From assembly GCA_004376205.1 (NCBI GenBank), contig SOKG01000302.1, positions 1 to 6,047 on the forward strand: a stretch of 6,047 bases of DNA, read 5' to 3'. This document shows, one piece after another, positions 1 to 4,841 of this stretch. Origin of the DNA: Dehalococcoidia bacterium (lineage in GTDB: Bacteria > Chloroflexota > Dehalococcoidia > SZUA-161). Position numbers and translations under genes: made by a program. Below the pieces are notes generated by a model, which saw only the letters and a program-made list of their open reading frames with translations, had not been told where the DNA came from and did not search any database. The first letter of the stretch is position 1. Each line of letters begins with the position of its first letter.

Positions 1-815
1 AAGATGTTGCAGTCCCGGCACACCTCGCACGCGGTCCCCCGGCCCTCCTCGTGCATAGCAACATAGCGCTGACGCCCCTCGGAGAACCACACCTCGGCAA
101 CCGTTTCATCGTTCAAGTCGCCGAATGTCTTTCTGCCAAGCGGGTCCATGCAGCACAGGTTCACCCTGCCATCCCAGAGGACGGTCATGTGGCTGGTGGC
201 GTGGATACAGCGCGTGAAGTTGTTCTCGATGACAGGACAGGTAAGACCGGCAAAGTTCAGGTGCTGGAACACATAGGGCGTTCGAGACGAGGAACTCGAC
301 GTCGCCCCTCCCCACCTGCGGTTGAAGGCCGCCTCCTCCTCCTCGGTGATGGAGGGATGCTGCACCAGCGACACGGTATGAGGTATGCCAAGTGCATCGA
401 CATAGTCTATCATCCTGGCCACGTAGTCGTAGTCGTCGAGCCCCGTCAACATCTTTCTCGCCTCTACTGAAGCTCCGTTTAGTGAGATGTTAAGGCGGAA
501 GCCGGGTATTTCCGAAAGCTTCCTGATAGTCTCCTCCGTGAGAAGGCTGCCATTAGTGTACAAATGAATCTCACTCCCGGGCAGTGCCGCCCGTGCCTCT
601 CTTACTCTGTGTACTATCTGCGGGTCGAGAAAAGGCTCTCCGGTAAGCATGGGGATAAACGTTTCAGGATGCGGGTCAAGCTTACTGGCGTCAGACAGAA
701 TCTTGGTGTAAAGCCTGCCGGACATAGTGCCGTGTTCCTCAATGCGTCCGTGGGCACAGAAAATGCAGCGCGCATTGCAGAGGTTTGTGGTCTCAACCTG
801 GAGCACTTCCAGCAT
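1..815 (-). CDS. Radical SAM/SPASM domain enzyme (3' end missing)
   Basis: An AdoMet radical enzyme, read as 271 codons from the ATG at 815 and still open at base 1, so its C-terminus lies outside the window. The [4Fe-4S]/SAM motif is CNARCIFC (Cys13, Cys17, Cys20). It is followed by a GGEP-like LTGEPFLDP (residues 57-65), LYTNGSLL (85-92) and LNISLNG (108-114), the expected order of strands in the partial TIM barrel. A SPASM auxiliary-cluster region follows, with Cys193, Cys203, Cys221/222, WDGRVNLCC (214-222) and CEVCRDC (263-269). SPASM enzymes use extra Fe-S clusters to modify peptides, sugars or other small substrates; the substrate here is unknown. It is downstream of the methyltransferase and barrel-protein genes and probably belongs to the same operon. 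The stretch around residues 168-181 is serine-rich and may be out of frame (see findings). The family call is secure; the specific function is not. Confidence 0.9.
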   Translation of the reverse strand, partial: MLEVLQVETTNLCNARCIFCAHGRIEEHGTMSGRLYTKILSDASKLDPHPETFIPMLTGEPFLDPQIVHRVREARAALPGSEIHLYTNGSLLTEETIRKLSEIPGFRLNISLNGASVEARKMLTGLDDYDYVARMIDYVDALGIPHTVSLVQHPSITEEEEAAFNRRWGGATSSSSSRTPYVFQHLNFAGLTCPVIENNFTRCIHATSHMTVLWDGRVNLCCMDPLGRKTFGDLNDETVAEVWFSEGRQRYVAMHEEGRGTACEVCRDCNI

Positions 816-823
816 ATGCCTGC

Positions 824-829
824 TCACCT
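824..829 (-). promoter_or_regulatory. Shine-Dalgarno of the radical SAM gene
   Basis: The minus strand reads AGGTGA, ending 8 nt before the ATG at 815. This decides the start. An in-frame GTG at 827 is the only alternative before the stop at 830-828, and it overlaps this ribosome binding site. Confidence 0.65.
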
Positions 830-844
830 AACCGATGATTTCTT

Positions 845-1180
845 TTATTCCAAAAATAGGTTTTCTTCCGTTCGCCCTGAGCCTGTCGAAGGGTGATTTG
901 CCCTACCCTTTGAATAGTCGACCAAGCTGGACCAGTCTCCAGCAATCAATGCTTGCTTCTTCCTGCGTGACCATCCCTTTATTTGCCTCTCCCTGGCCAA
1001 TGCATCCTCTCGAGTTTCAAATTCACAAGAATAAACAAGCCTCACGGGAAGTCTCTTGGATGTATAGCACTTGAACAGGTTTTGTTCATGCTCATACAAA
1101 CGCTTTTCCAGGTTATCGGTATGACCAATGTAATAGCTCTTGTCAGCACATTCCAGTATGTAGACCCAAAAAACCATCAT
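845..1180 (-). CDS. GIY-YIG nuclease-domain protein (YhbQ/UPF0213-like), flanked by repeats
   Basis: A small single-domain protein of 111 residues from the ATG at 1180. It carries the GIY-YIG fold hallmarks: VYIL (6-9) and YYIG (16-19) for the two named strands, Arg27 in the following helix (KRLYEH) and Glu64 in ALARERQIKGW, which match the catalytic Arg and the metal-binding Glu. The conserved SRRKKQALI helix follows at 71-79. Stand-alone members of this family are about 80-100 residues and mostly uncharacterised; DNA cleavage is inferred from the fold. The last 15 or so residues (HPSTGSGRTEE and on) are encoded by a dispersed repeat rather than the domain. The ORF also stays open upstream to an ATG at 1222, which would add 14 residues encoded by a second repeat copy. 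I chose 1180 (ATGATG) because the domain begins about three residues later, but no good Shine-Dalgarno precedes it. It sits 30 nt upstream of the radical SAM gene. Confidence 0.85.
   Translation of the reverse strand: MMVFWVYILECADKSYYIGHTDNLEKRLYEHEQNLFKCYTSKRLPVRLVYSCEFETREDALARERQIKGWSRRKKQALIAGDWSSLVDYSKGRANHPSTGSGRTEENLFLE
868..893 (+). repeat. Dispersed palindromic repeat, copy 1
   Basis: This unit begins CCGTTCG and contains a 22-nt stretch (872-893) that is identical, in the same orientation, to 1193-1214. It can fold as a short hairpin with stem CCCT (875-878) and AGGG (890-893) around the 11-nt loop GAGCCTGTCGA. It encodes the PSTGSGR part of the GIY-YIG protein's C-terminal tail. 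From memory, repeats with a TTCGACAGGCTCA core occur in many unrelated bacterial genomes and often show up in spurious translations; the copy number in this genome cannot be seen here. Confidence 0.8.
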
Positions 1181-1192
1181 TGCTTGTTTCGC

Positions 1193-1214
1193 TCGCCCTG
1201 AGCCTGTCGAAGGG
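1193..1214 (+). repeat. Dispersed palindromic repeat, copy 2
   Basis: This 22-nt stretch is an exact direct copy of 872-893, with the same CCCT/AGGG mini-stem (1196-1199 and 1211-1214). It lies just upstream of the GIY-YIG start on the minus strand and directly abuts the inverted hairpin unit at 1215-1247. The spacing between copies 1 and 2 is 321 nt, a multiple of three, so both read as PSTGSGR in the GIY-YIG frame. Confidence 0.85.
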
Positions 1215-1247
1215 CCGTTCATGGTTCGACAAGCTCACCACGAACGG
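1215..1247 (-). repeat. Inverted hairpin repeat unit with related core
   Basis: This is a complete stem-loop. CCGTTC, A, TGGT (1215-1225) pairs with ACCA, C, GAACGG (1237-1247), giving 10 pairs with one A/C mismatch, around the 11-nt loop TCGACAAGCTC (1226-1236). Its core TTCGACAAGCTCA (1225-1237) is the reverse complement, with one mismatch, of TGAGCCTGTCGAA (1199-1211) in copy 2, so the two units are head-to-head with a 13-nt spacer. It lies in the gap after the methyltransferase stop and could act as an mRNA 3' hairpin. Confidence 0.8.
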
Positions 1248-1258
1248 CAGCTGGCACA

Positions 1259-1906
1259 TCAGTTTCCATGATTCGTTGGTGGACAGCCACCCATGAGGGT
1301 TTTCTTGATTAGTAGAAGGATGTGCTTGTCCTTTATTTCATGGACTTCGCTTATCTCGTCCCTGTGCTCCCCTATTAACCCGTCGACGGCCTCGGTAACT
1401 TCCGGCAAGTCAAAACCATAGTCGTGGAAGCCGACGCTGCCTCCTGGGACAAGGTTGCGCCAGACGAGGTGGAAGTCATTTCTCACGTACTCTGGCTGGT
1501 GATTGCCATCGATGAATCCGAAAATGAAACTCTGTTCTCTGGGAAATTCAACCTCCTTGGAATCCTTGTCAAGCGTTATTATGTTGTCGAAACCTCGCGT
1601 GGTCTCACGATAGACCTCCAACTGTGAGCGACCCTGGAGAAATGCCTCGTAGATGTCGCACATCCTGGTCCCGCCCAAGTCCCGGGTACTGTCACACCCG
1701 GGGTCGAAAATGTCAATAGCGAATACTTTCTTGCCATAGTTCTGGGCAAACCTCGCCAGTTTGGCGGTGCCGCCACCGAGAAACGCGCCGATCTCAATTA
1801 TGTCCCCCTCCAACTCGTGCAACGCCCGCTCTTCCATGAAGTCGATGAGGACTTCATAGCCCACGAAATCGTTAGCGGCGGCTTCTGGTGACGGAATCTC
1901 TGCCAA
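1259..1906 (-). CDS. Class I SAM-dependent methyltransferase (Methyltransf_24-like)
   Basis: A 215-residue Rossmann-fold methyltransferase, probably cytosolic. Motif I is DIIEIGAFLGGGT (35-47), binding the SAM methionine/adenosine moiety. Asp65 in VFAIDIFDP is the acidic residue at the end of strand 2 that contacts the ribose. FIDGNH (131-136), NLVPGGSVGFHDYG (151-164) with the HDY signature complete the pattern of the Methyltransf_24/TylF-like group, which often O-methylates sugars or natural products and can use a bound metal. The substrate is unknown. The start is TTG at 1906, supported by AGGAGG four nt upstream that overlaps the preceding gene's stop, so translational coupling is likely. 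The last dozen residues (about 204-215) extend past the domain and end 11 nt before the repeat cluster. It is cotranscribed with the barrel-protein gene (8-nt gap). Confidence 0.88.
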   Translation of the reverse strand: MAEIPSPEAAANDFVGYEVLIDFMEERALHELEGDIIEIGAFLGGGTAKLARFAQNYGKKVFAIDIFDPGCDSTRDLGGTRMCDIYEAFLQGRSQLEVYRETTRGFDNIITLDKDSKEVEFPREQSFIFGFIDGNHQPEYVRNDFHLVWRNLVPGGSVGFHDYGFDLPEVTEAVDGLIGEHRDEISEVHEIKDKHILLLIKKTLMGGCPPTNHGN

Positions 1907-1910
1907 AACC

Positions 1911-1916
1911 CCTCCT
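1911..1916 (-). promoter_or_regulatory. Shine-Dalgarno of the methyltransferase, overlapping upstream stop
   Basis: The minus strand reads AGGAGG, four nt before the TTG start at 1906. Its first bases are part of the TAG stop (1917-1915) of the upstream gene. The strong match compensates for the weak TTG start and implies coupled translation. Confidence 0.7.
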
Positions 1917-2907
1917 AACCCTTGGCCAGGGCTGCTACAGCCATTATCAGTGCTGCCGATGTCCAGGTGGCCCTCTCAGGGGGACAGGCTTCCCCTTCCG
2001 GCAGCTTTATCCCCCGGCAGAAGCCACCCCTGTCATCTCGAAGCTGCAGAGTCCAATCCAACAGCAGCTTCGCCCTCTCATGCTCTCCTATAAGGCACAG
2101 GGCTATGATCAACTCGCTGGTCTCAGCTACTGCAGTCACGTCCTCGTCGGCAGTGACTCTGCATCCCCAGCCTTCGATAATGAAATCCTTCCACTCCCTC
2201 TCGATACGCCCCTTCGCTTCCTTCCCCTCGATCACCCCGGTGAGGATGGGGTAAAACCAGTTCATAGAATAACGGCGTTTGTTCTCACCCATCCTATCGA
2301 ACAGCTCGGGGTGTTCTTTGATTGCCTTAAGCAGCCTCTCACTGGCCCTATCCCAATCAGGCCTGTCCTCTCCCAATGTCTTTGAGATACTAATGCCGTT
2401 CCTGATACTATGCCAGATACAACACGATGAGGTTCCAATGGCCCCCGGCCAGACCTCACCCTTGTCACTCGAGGCCCAAGGTATCTCCCCCGTTGGCTGC
2501 TGCAAACTCAGGGCGAAGTCTATGCCTCTCTCGACCGTAGGCCACATCTGGCGGAGAAAGCCCGAGTCCCTGGTGGCCAGATAATGAAACCACATTCCAG
2601 TTGCTATGTAAGAAGCAAAGTTCGTATCTTTTACTGAATCTTGCGGTTTGTCGTCCAGATAACCATAATACCAGCTGCCATCGGAATTCTGCATATCACG
2701 CGACCACATATAGGCCGCGGTGGCCTCCTTGAACCTGCCGCAGAAATCCAGGGCTACGGCACCTTCCACGTGATCCCAGGGGTCTGTGATTCCACCTCGA
2801 TGCCAGGGAATAGCTCCGGAGGGAAGCTGATTATCGACGATAAAGTCCGCTTGGCTGTCGATTAGCTCTTGAAGATTCTCAGGTGCTTCTTTGAGTCTGG
2901 GCTCCAT
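1915..2907 (-). CDS. Six-hairpin (alpha/alpha) barrel protein, 'prenyltransferase/squalene-cyclase-like'
   Basis: A 330-residue soluble protein with no signal peptide or membrane segment. It has repeated glycine/aromatic turns typical of an (alpha/alpha)6 toroid: LPSGAIPW (28-35), MQNSDGSWYYGY (72-83), QQPTGEIPW (136-144) and RDDRGGFCRG (290-299). It also has DPWDHVEGAVAL (42-53), DTNFASYIATGMWFHYL (94-110), KRRYSMNWFYPILTG (210-224) and TWTSAALIMA (314-323). From memory these match a family of about 330-360 residues that databases label 'prenyltransferase' because of faint squalene-cyclase-like QW repeats, often next to a methyltransferase and glycosyltransferases. No catalytic role is proven, and a glycosidase-like activity is equally possible. 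It is the first gene of the minus-strand operon. The ATG at 2907 is the only start near the 5' end (an in-frame TGA lies about 40 nt upstream), although no clear Shine-Dalgarno is visible. Confidence 0.82.
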   Translation of the reverse strand: MEPRLKEAPENLQELIDSQADFIVDNQLPSGAIPWHRGGITDPWDHVEGAVALDFCGRFKEATAAYMWSRDMQNSDGSWYYGYLDDKPQDSVKDTNFASYIATGMWFHYLATRDSGFLRQMWPTVERGIDFALSLQQPTGEIPWASSDKGEVWPGAIGTSSCCIWHSIRNGISISKTLGEDRPDWDRASERLLKAIKEHPELFDRMGENKRRYSMNWFYPILTGVIEGKEAKGRIEREWKDFIIEGWGCRVTADEDVTAVAETSELIIALCLIGEHERAKLLLDWTLQLRDDRGGFCRGIKLPEGEACPPERATWTSAALIMAVAALAKG

Positions 2908-2950
2908 GTATCTGCCGCGCCAAAGACATGTTCGGGGGAAACCGATTCAT

Positions 2951-2979
2951 AGGGTAGCAAACGGGCAGAGCGCTGTCAA
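2951..2979 (-). promoter_or_regulatory. Possible promoter of the tailoring operon
   Basis: On the minus strand a perfect -35 TTGACA (2979-2974) is followed after 17 bp by TACCCT (2956-2951), which matches the -10 consensus at only three of six positions. Position and direction suit the gene starting at 2907, giving a leader of roughly 35 nt. The weak -10 suggests low or activator-dependent expression. Confidence 0.4.
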
Positions 2980-3006
2980 CATAAGGCTAGCGAGCCTGTG
3001 CTTTCC

Positions 3007-3035
3007 TTGACAACCTAAAGCTAGCAACTTATCAT
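3007..3035 (+). promoter_or_regulatory. Sigma-70-type promoter of rnc-ftsY
   Basis: A perfect -35 TTGACA (3007-3012) is separated by exactly 17 bp from TATCAT (3030-3035), a five-of-six -10 match. Transcription would start near 3042, only about 18 nt before the rnc start codon. A GCTAGC palindrome (3020-3025) lies between the two boxes, and another is at 2986-2991. Confidence 0.7.
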
Positions 3036-3059
3036 AAGCTCAAATCTGTACCGGGTTCG

Positions 3060-3758
3060 GTGACTTTGCTAGATATCGTTAGCCTTCAAGCCACCCTAGG
3101 CGTTGACTTCAGAGACCTGTCCCTCCTCCAGCAAGCTCTCGTCCATCGCTCCTATCTCAACGAGAACCCTGACCTGCCATTGACCTCTAATGAGAGGCTT
3201 GAGTTCTTGGGAGATGCTGTCCTCGGCTTCGTCGTGGCCGAGGAAATCTATCAGCGGTTCCCTGACTTATCCGAAGGAGAGCTGACAAAGTTCAGATCGG
3301 CACTGGTGCGCGGGGAGACGCTGGGCCGTATTGCTCTGTCCTTGAACCTCGGAGAATATCTGTACTTGGGGCGTGGCGAAGAGGAGAGCGGAGGGCGCCA
3401 TCGTAAGAGGAACCTGGCTTGTACCCTGGAAGCTATCATCGGAGCTGTGCTCATTGACCAGGGGCTGGATGCCGCCAAGAGCTTCATCCTGGGGATACTG
3501 GGCAGCGAGCTTGAGCGAGCAATCGAAGACAAGCTCGCTGCCGACTACAAGTCGAGATTACAGGAGATTATTCAATCCGAACGCAAGATGACACCTGTTT
3601 ACCGTACTGTCGAAGAGGTGGGACCTGACCACGCCAAGGTTTTCACTGTTGAGGTGCTGGCTGGAGGCTCGATACTGGGCCAGGGTCGTGGCCCCAGCAA
3701 GCGTGCAGCGGAGATGGAGGCAGCACGCGAAGCACTGGAAAGCTTAAGCGGAAAGTAG
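3060..3758 (+). CDS. rnc: Ribonuclease III
   Basis: The double-strand-specific endoribonuclease that processes rRNA precursors and some mRNAs; 232 residues, the usual length. The catalytic domain comes first, with HRSYLNEN (29-36) and the signature NERLEFLGDAVL (44-55), in which Glu48 and Asp52 match E. coli Glu41 and Asp45. Next come EGELTKFRSALVRGETL (72-88) and CTLEAIIGAVLIDQG (121-135), in which Glu124 matches the essential Glu117. Residue 121 is Cys, where E. coli has the metal-linked Asp114 (see findings). The C-terminal dsRNA-binding domain spans about 162-229 (DYKSRLQEIIQ to the KRAAEMEAAREAL helix). The start is GTG at 3060, without a clear Shine-Dalgarno; there is no other good start before the domain. 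The gene follows a strong promoter and is 10 nt upstream of ftsY. Confidence 0.95.
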   Translation: MTLLDIVSLQATLGVDFRDLSLLQQALVHRSYLNENPDLPLTSNERLEFLGDAVLGFVVAEEIYQRFPDLSEGELTKFRSALVRGETLGRIALSLNLGEYLYLGRGEEESGGRHRKRNLACTLEAIIGAVLIDQGLDAAKSFILGILGSELERAIEDKLAADYKSRLQEIIQSERKMTPVYRTVEEVGPDHAKVFTVEVLAGGSILGQGRGPSKRAAEMEAAREALESLSGK

Positions 3759-3764
3759 GAAGGA
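3757..3764 (+). promoter_or_regulatory. Shine-Dalgarno of ftsY, overlapping the rnc stop
   Basis: AGGAAGGA starts within the rnc stop codon (TAG, 3756-3758) and ends four nt before the ATG at 3769. It fixes the ftsY start and points to coupled translation of rnc and ftsY. Confidence 0.7.
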
Positions 3765-3768
3765 AGAC

Positions 3769-4683
3769 ATGCTTGGCTTTTTCAAGAAGACAGAACAAGG
3801 CGTGAAACGTACCCGGGAGGCCTGGTGGGGCAGGGTGGTACACCTCTTCGATAGCTCCACCTTGGGAGATGAACTCTGGGACGCGTTGGAGGAGCTTCTT
3901 ATCTCTGCTGACGTCGGTGTGAGCACCACCGCCAAGCTCATCGAACGGCTCAAACAGAGGGTGGAGGGAGAAAAGCTCAAAGAAACCGCCCAGGTAAGAA
4001 CCGCCCTGAAAGAAGAGATTATCTCTCTGTTGACAGTGGCTGAGGCAGAGCCTTTCTCTTCGGAGGACGGGAGAGTAGGCGTATTGCTGGTGGTTGGGGT
4101 CAATGGTGTGGGCAAGACCACGAGCATCGCCAAGCTGGCCTATGTCCTCAAAGAGCAGGGGAAAAGGGTGATACTGGCGGCGAGCGACACCTTCAGGGCA
4201 GCGGCTACTGAACAACTCAAGGTATGGGGAGAACGAATAGGTGTACCAGTAATAGCTCACCAGCCTGGGGGGGACCCGGCTGCGGTGGTTTTCGATGCCA
4301 TAGAGACTGCAAGGAGAAACGCCGATTTTGTCATCGTCGACACCGCAGGTCGAATGCATACCAAGACCAACCTCATGGAGGAACTGAAGAAGATCAGGCG
4401 AGTAGTAGACAAGGCCAGTCTCGAGCCCCAAGTGCTGCTCGTTCTCGATGCCACTACGGGGCAGAATGGGCTGACCCAAGCCCGCTATTTCACCGAGGCG
4501 GTGAAGGTCAACGGCATCCTGATAGCGAAGTTGGACAGCACATCCAAGGGTGGGATTGTCCTTGCCATTTGTGACGAGCTTAAGATACCGATACTCTACA
4601 TAGGCACCGGGCAGGAGTTGGACGATTTGGCCCCTTTCTACCCCGAAGAGTTTGCAGAAGCGCTCTTCGCTCTGGAAGAGTAA
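3769..4683 (+). CDS. ftsY: Signal recognition particle receptor FtsY
   Basis: SRP-family GTPase that docks SRP-ribosome complexes at the inner face of the membrane for co-translational insertion. At 304 residues it has only the NG core. The long acidic A domain of E. coli FtsY is absent, as in many other phyla. The N-terminal amphipathic stretch GFFKKTEQGVKRTREAWWGR (3-22) is the usual lipid-binding helix. The helical N domain runs to about 95. GTPase elements follow: P-loop GVNGVGKTT (110-118), DTFRAAATEQL (140-150), DTAGR (191-195), the guanine-specificity motif AKLD (253-256, more often TKLD) with STSKGG after it where GTAKGG is typical, and GTGQELDDLAPF (279-290). These substitutions look conservative. 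It is the second gene of the rnc operon. A multi-spanning membrane protein, a typical SRP client, is encoded downstream. Confidence 0.96.
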   Translation: MLGFFKKTEQGVKRTREAWWGRVVHLFDSSTLGDELWDALEELLISADVGVSTTAKLIERLKQRVEGEKLKETAQVRTALKEEIISLLTVAEAEPFSSEDGRVGVLLVVGVNGVGKTTSIAKLAYVLKEQGKRVILAASDTFRAAATEQLKVWGERIGVPVIAHQPGGDPAAVVFDAIETARRNADFVIVDTAGRMHTKTNLMEELKKIRRVVDKASLEPQVLLVLDATTGQNGLTQARYFTEAVKVNGILIAKLDSTSKGGIVLAICDELKIPILYIGTGQELDDLAPFYPEEFAEALFALEE

Positions 4684-4841
4684 TGAGGGGCGGTCGTAGT
4701 TTGGCTGATTGTCCAGAGCTGGTGGTTCAACTCTCTGGCCCGGCAACGCCACCACTAACCTTGATTACCTTCAAAGCTCTACCCGAAGGGGGCGCCCCTA
4801 GTTGGCGTCAGCCCAAATAGCCGTGTTTGGGAAAAGCGAGA
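4684..4841 (+). other. Intergenic region between ftsY and the glycosyltransferase gene
   Basis: A 158-nt stretch without a credible ORF. It holds a GC-rich 5-bp hairpin, AGGGG/CCCCT with a 3-nt loop (4787-4799), which is not followed by a T run and so is a weak terminator candidate. It also holds a 6-bp hairpin CCCAAA/TTTGGG with an 8-nt loop (4812-4831) ending ten nt before the next ATG. I see no convincing -35/-10 pair, so whether the next gene has its own promoter is unclear. Confidence 0.45.

Larger units (their letters stand above)
868..1247 (-). mobile_element. Candidate GIY-YIG/repeat cassette (about 380 nt)
   Basis: The interval that carries the GIY-YIG gene starts with CCGTTCG (868-874) and ends with CGAACGG (1241-1247), a perfect 7-bp terminal inverted repeat. 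It also contains repeat units at both ends. It sits between the methyltransferase (stop at 1259) and the radical SAM gene (start at 815) in what otherwise looks like one operon. I see no target-site duplication in the immediate flanks and no transposase. Mobility is inferred from the architecture alone: the boundaries may simply be independent repeat insertions on either side of a resident gene. Confidence 0.4.

Noticed and set aside
51..470. A 139-codon open frame on the plus strand at the left edge
   Set aside because: It is a shadow of the radical SAM gene, whose SPASM cysteines are encoded on the minus strand here.
564..896. A plus-strand open frame ending in a peptide of the form RPEPVEG
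   Set aside because: It lies antisense to the radical SAM motif. Its end is just the dispersed repeat translated, a familiar artefact of this repeat.
868..1247. Possible CRISPR array from the recurring 22-nt repeat
   Set aside because: Only two direct copies and one inverted relative are present, spaced 321 nt apart by a gene, with no regular spacers and no cas genes.
1888..2385. A 165-codon open frame on the plus strand opposite the barrel-protein gene
   Set aside because: The minus-strand frame has clear family motifs over the same bases; this one has none and no ribosome site.
3643..4755. A 370-codon open frame on the minus strand opposite ftsY and the end of rnc
   Set aside because: It is antisense to two strongly conserved genes, its translation is proline/leucine-rich without a recognisable domain, and it arises from codon bias of the ftsY strand.
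4787..4799. Intrinsic terminator after ftsY
   Set aside because: The GC-rich stem is only five pairs and no T run follows it, so it does not meet the usual form.
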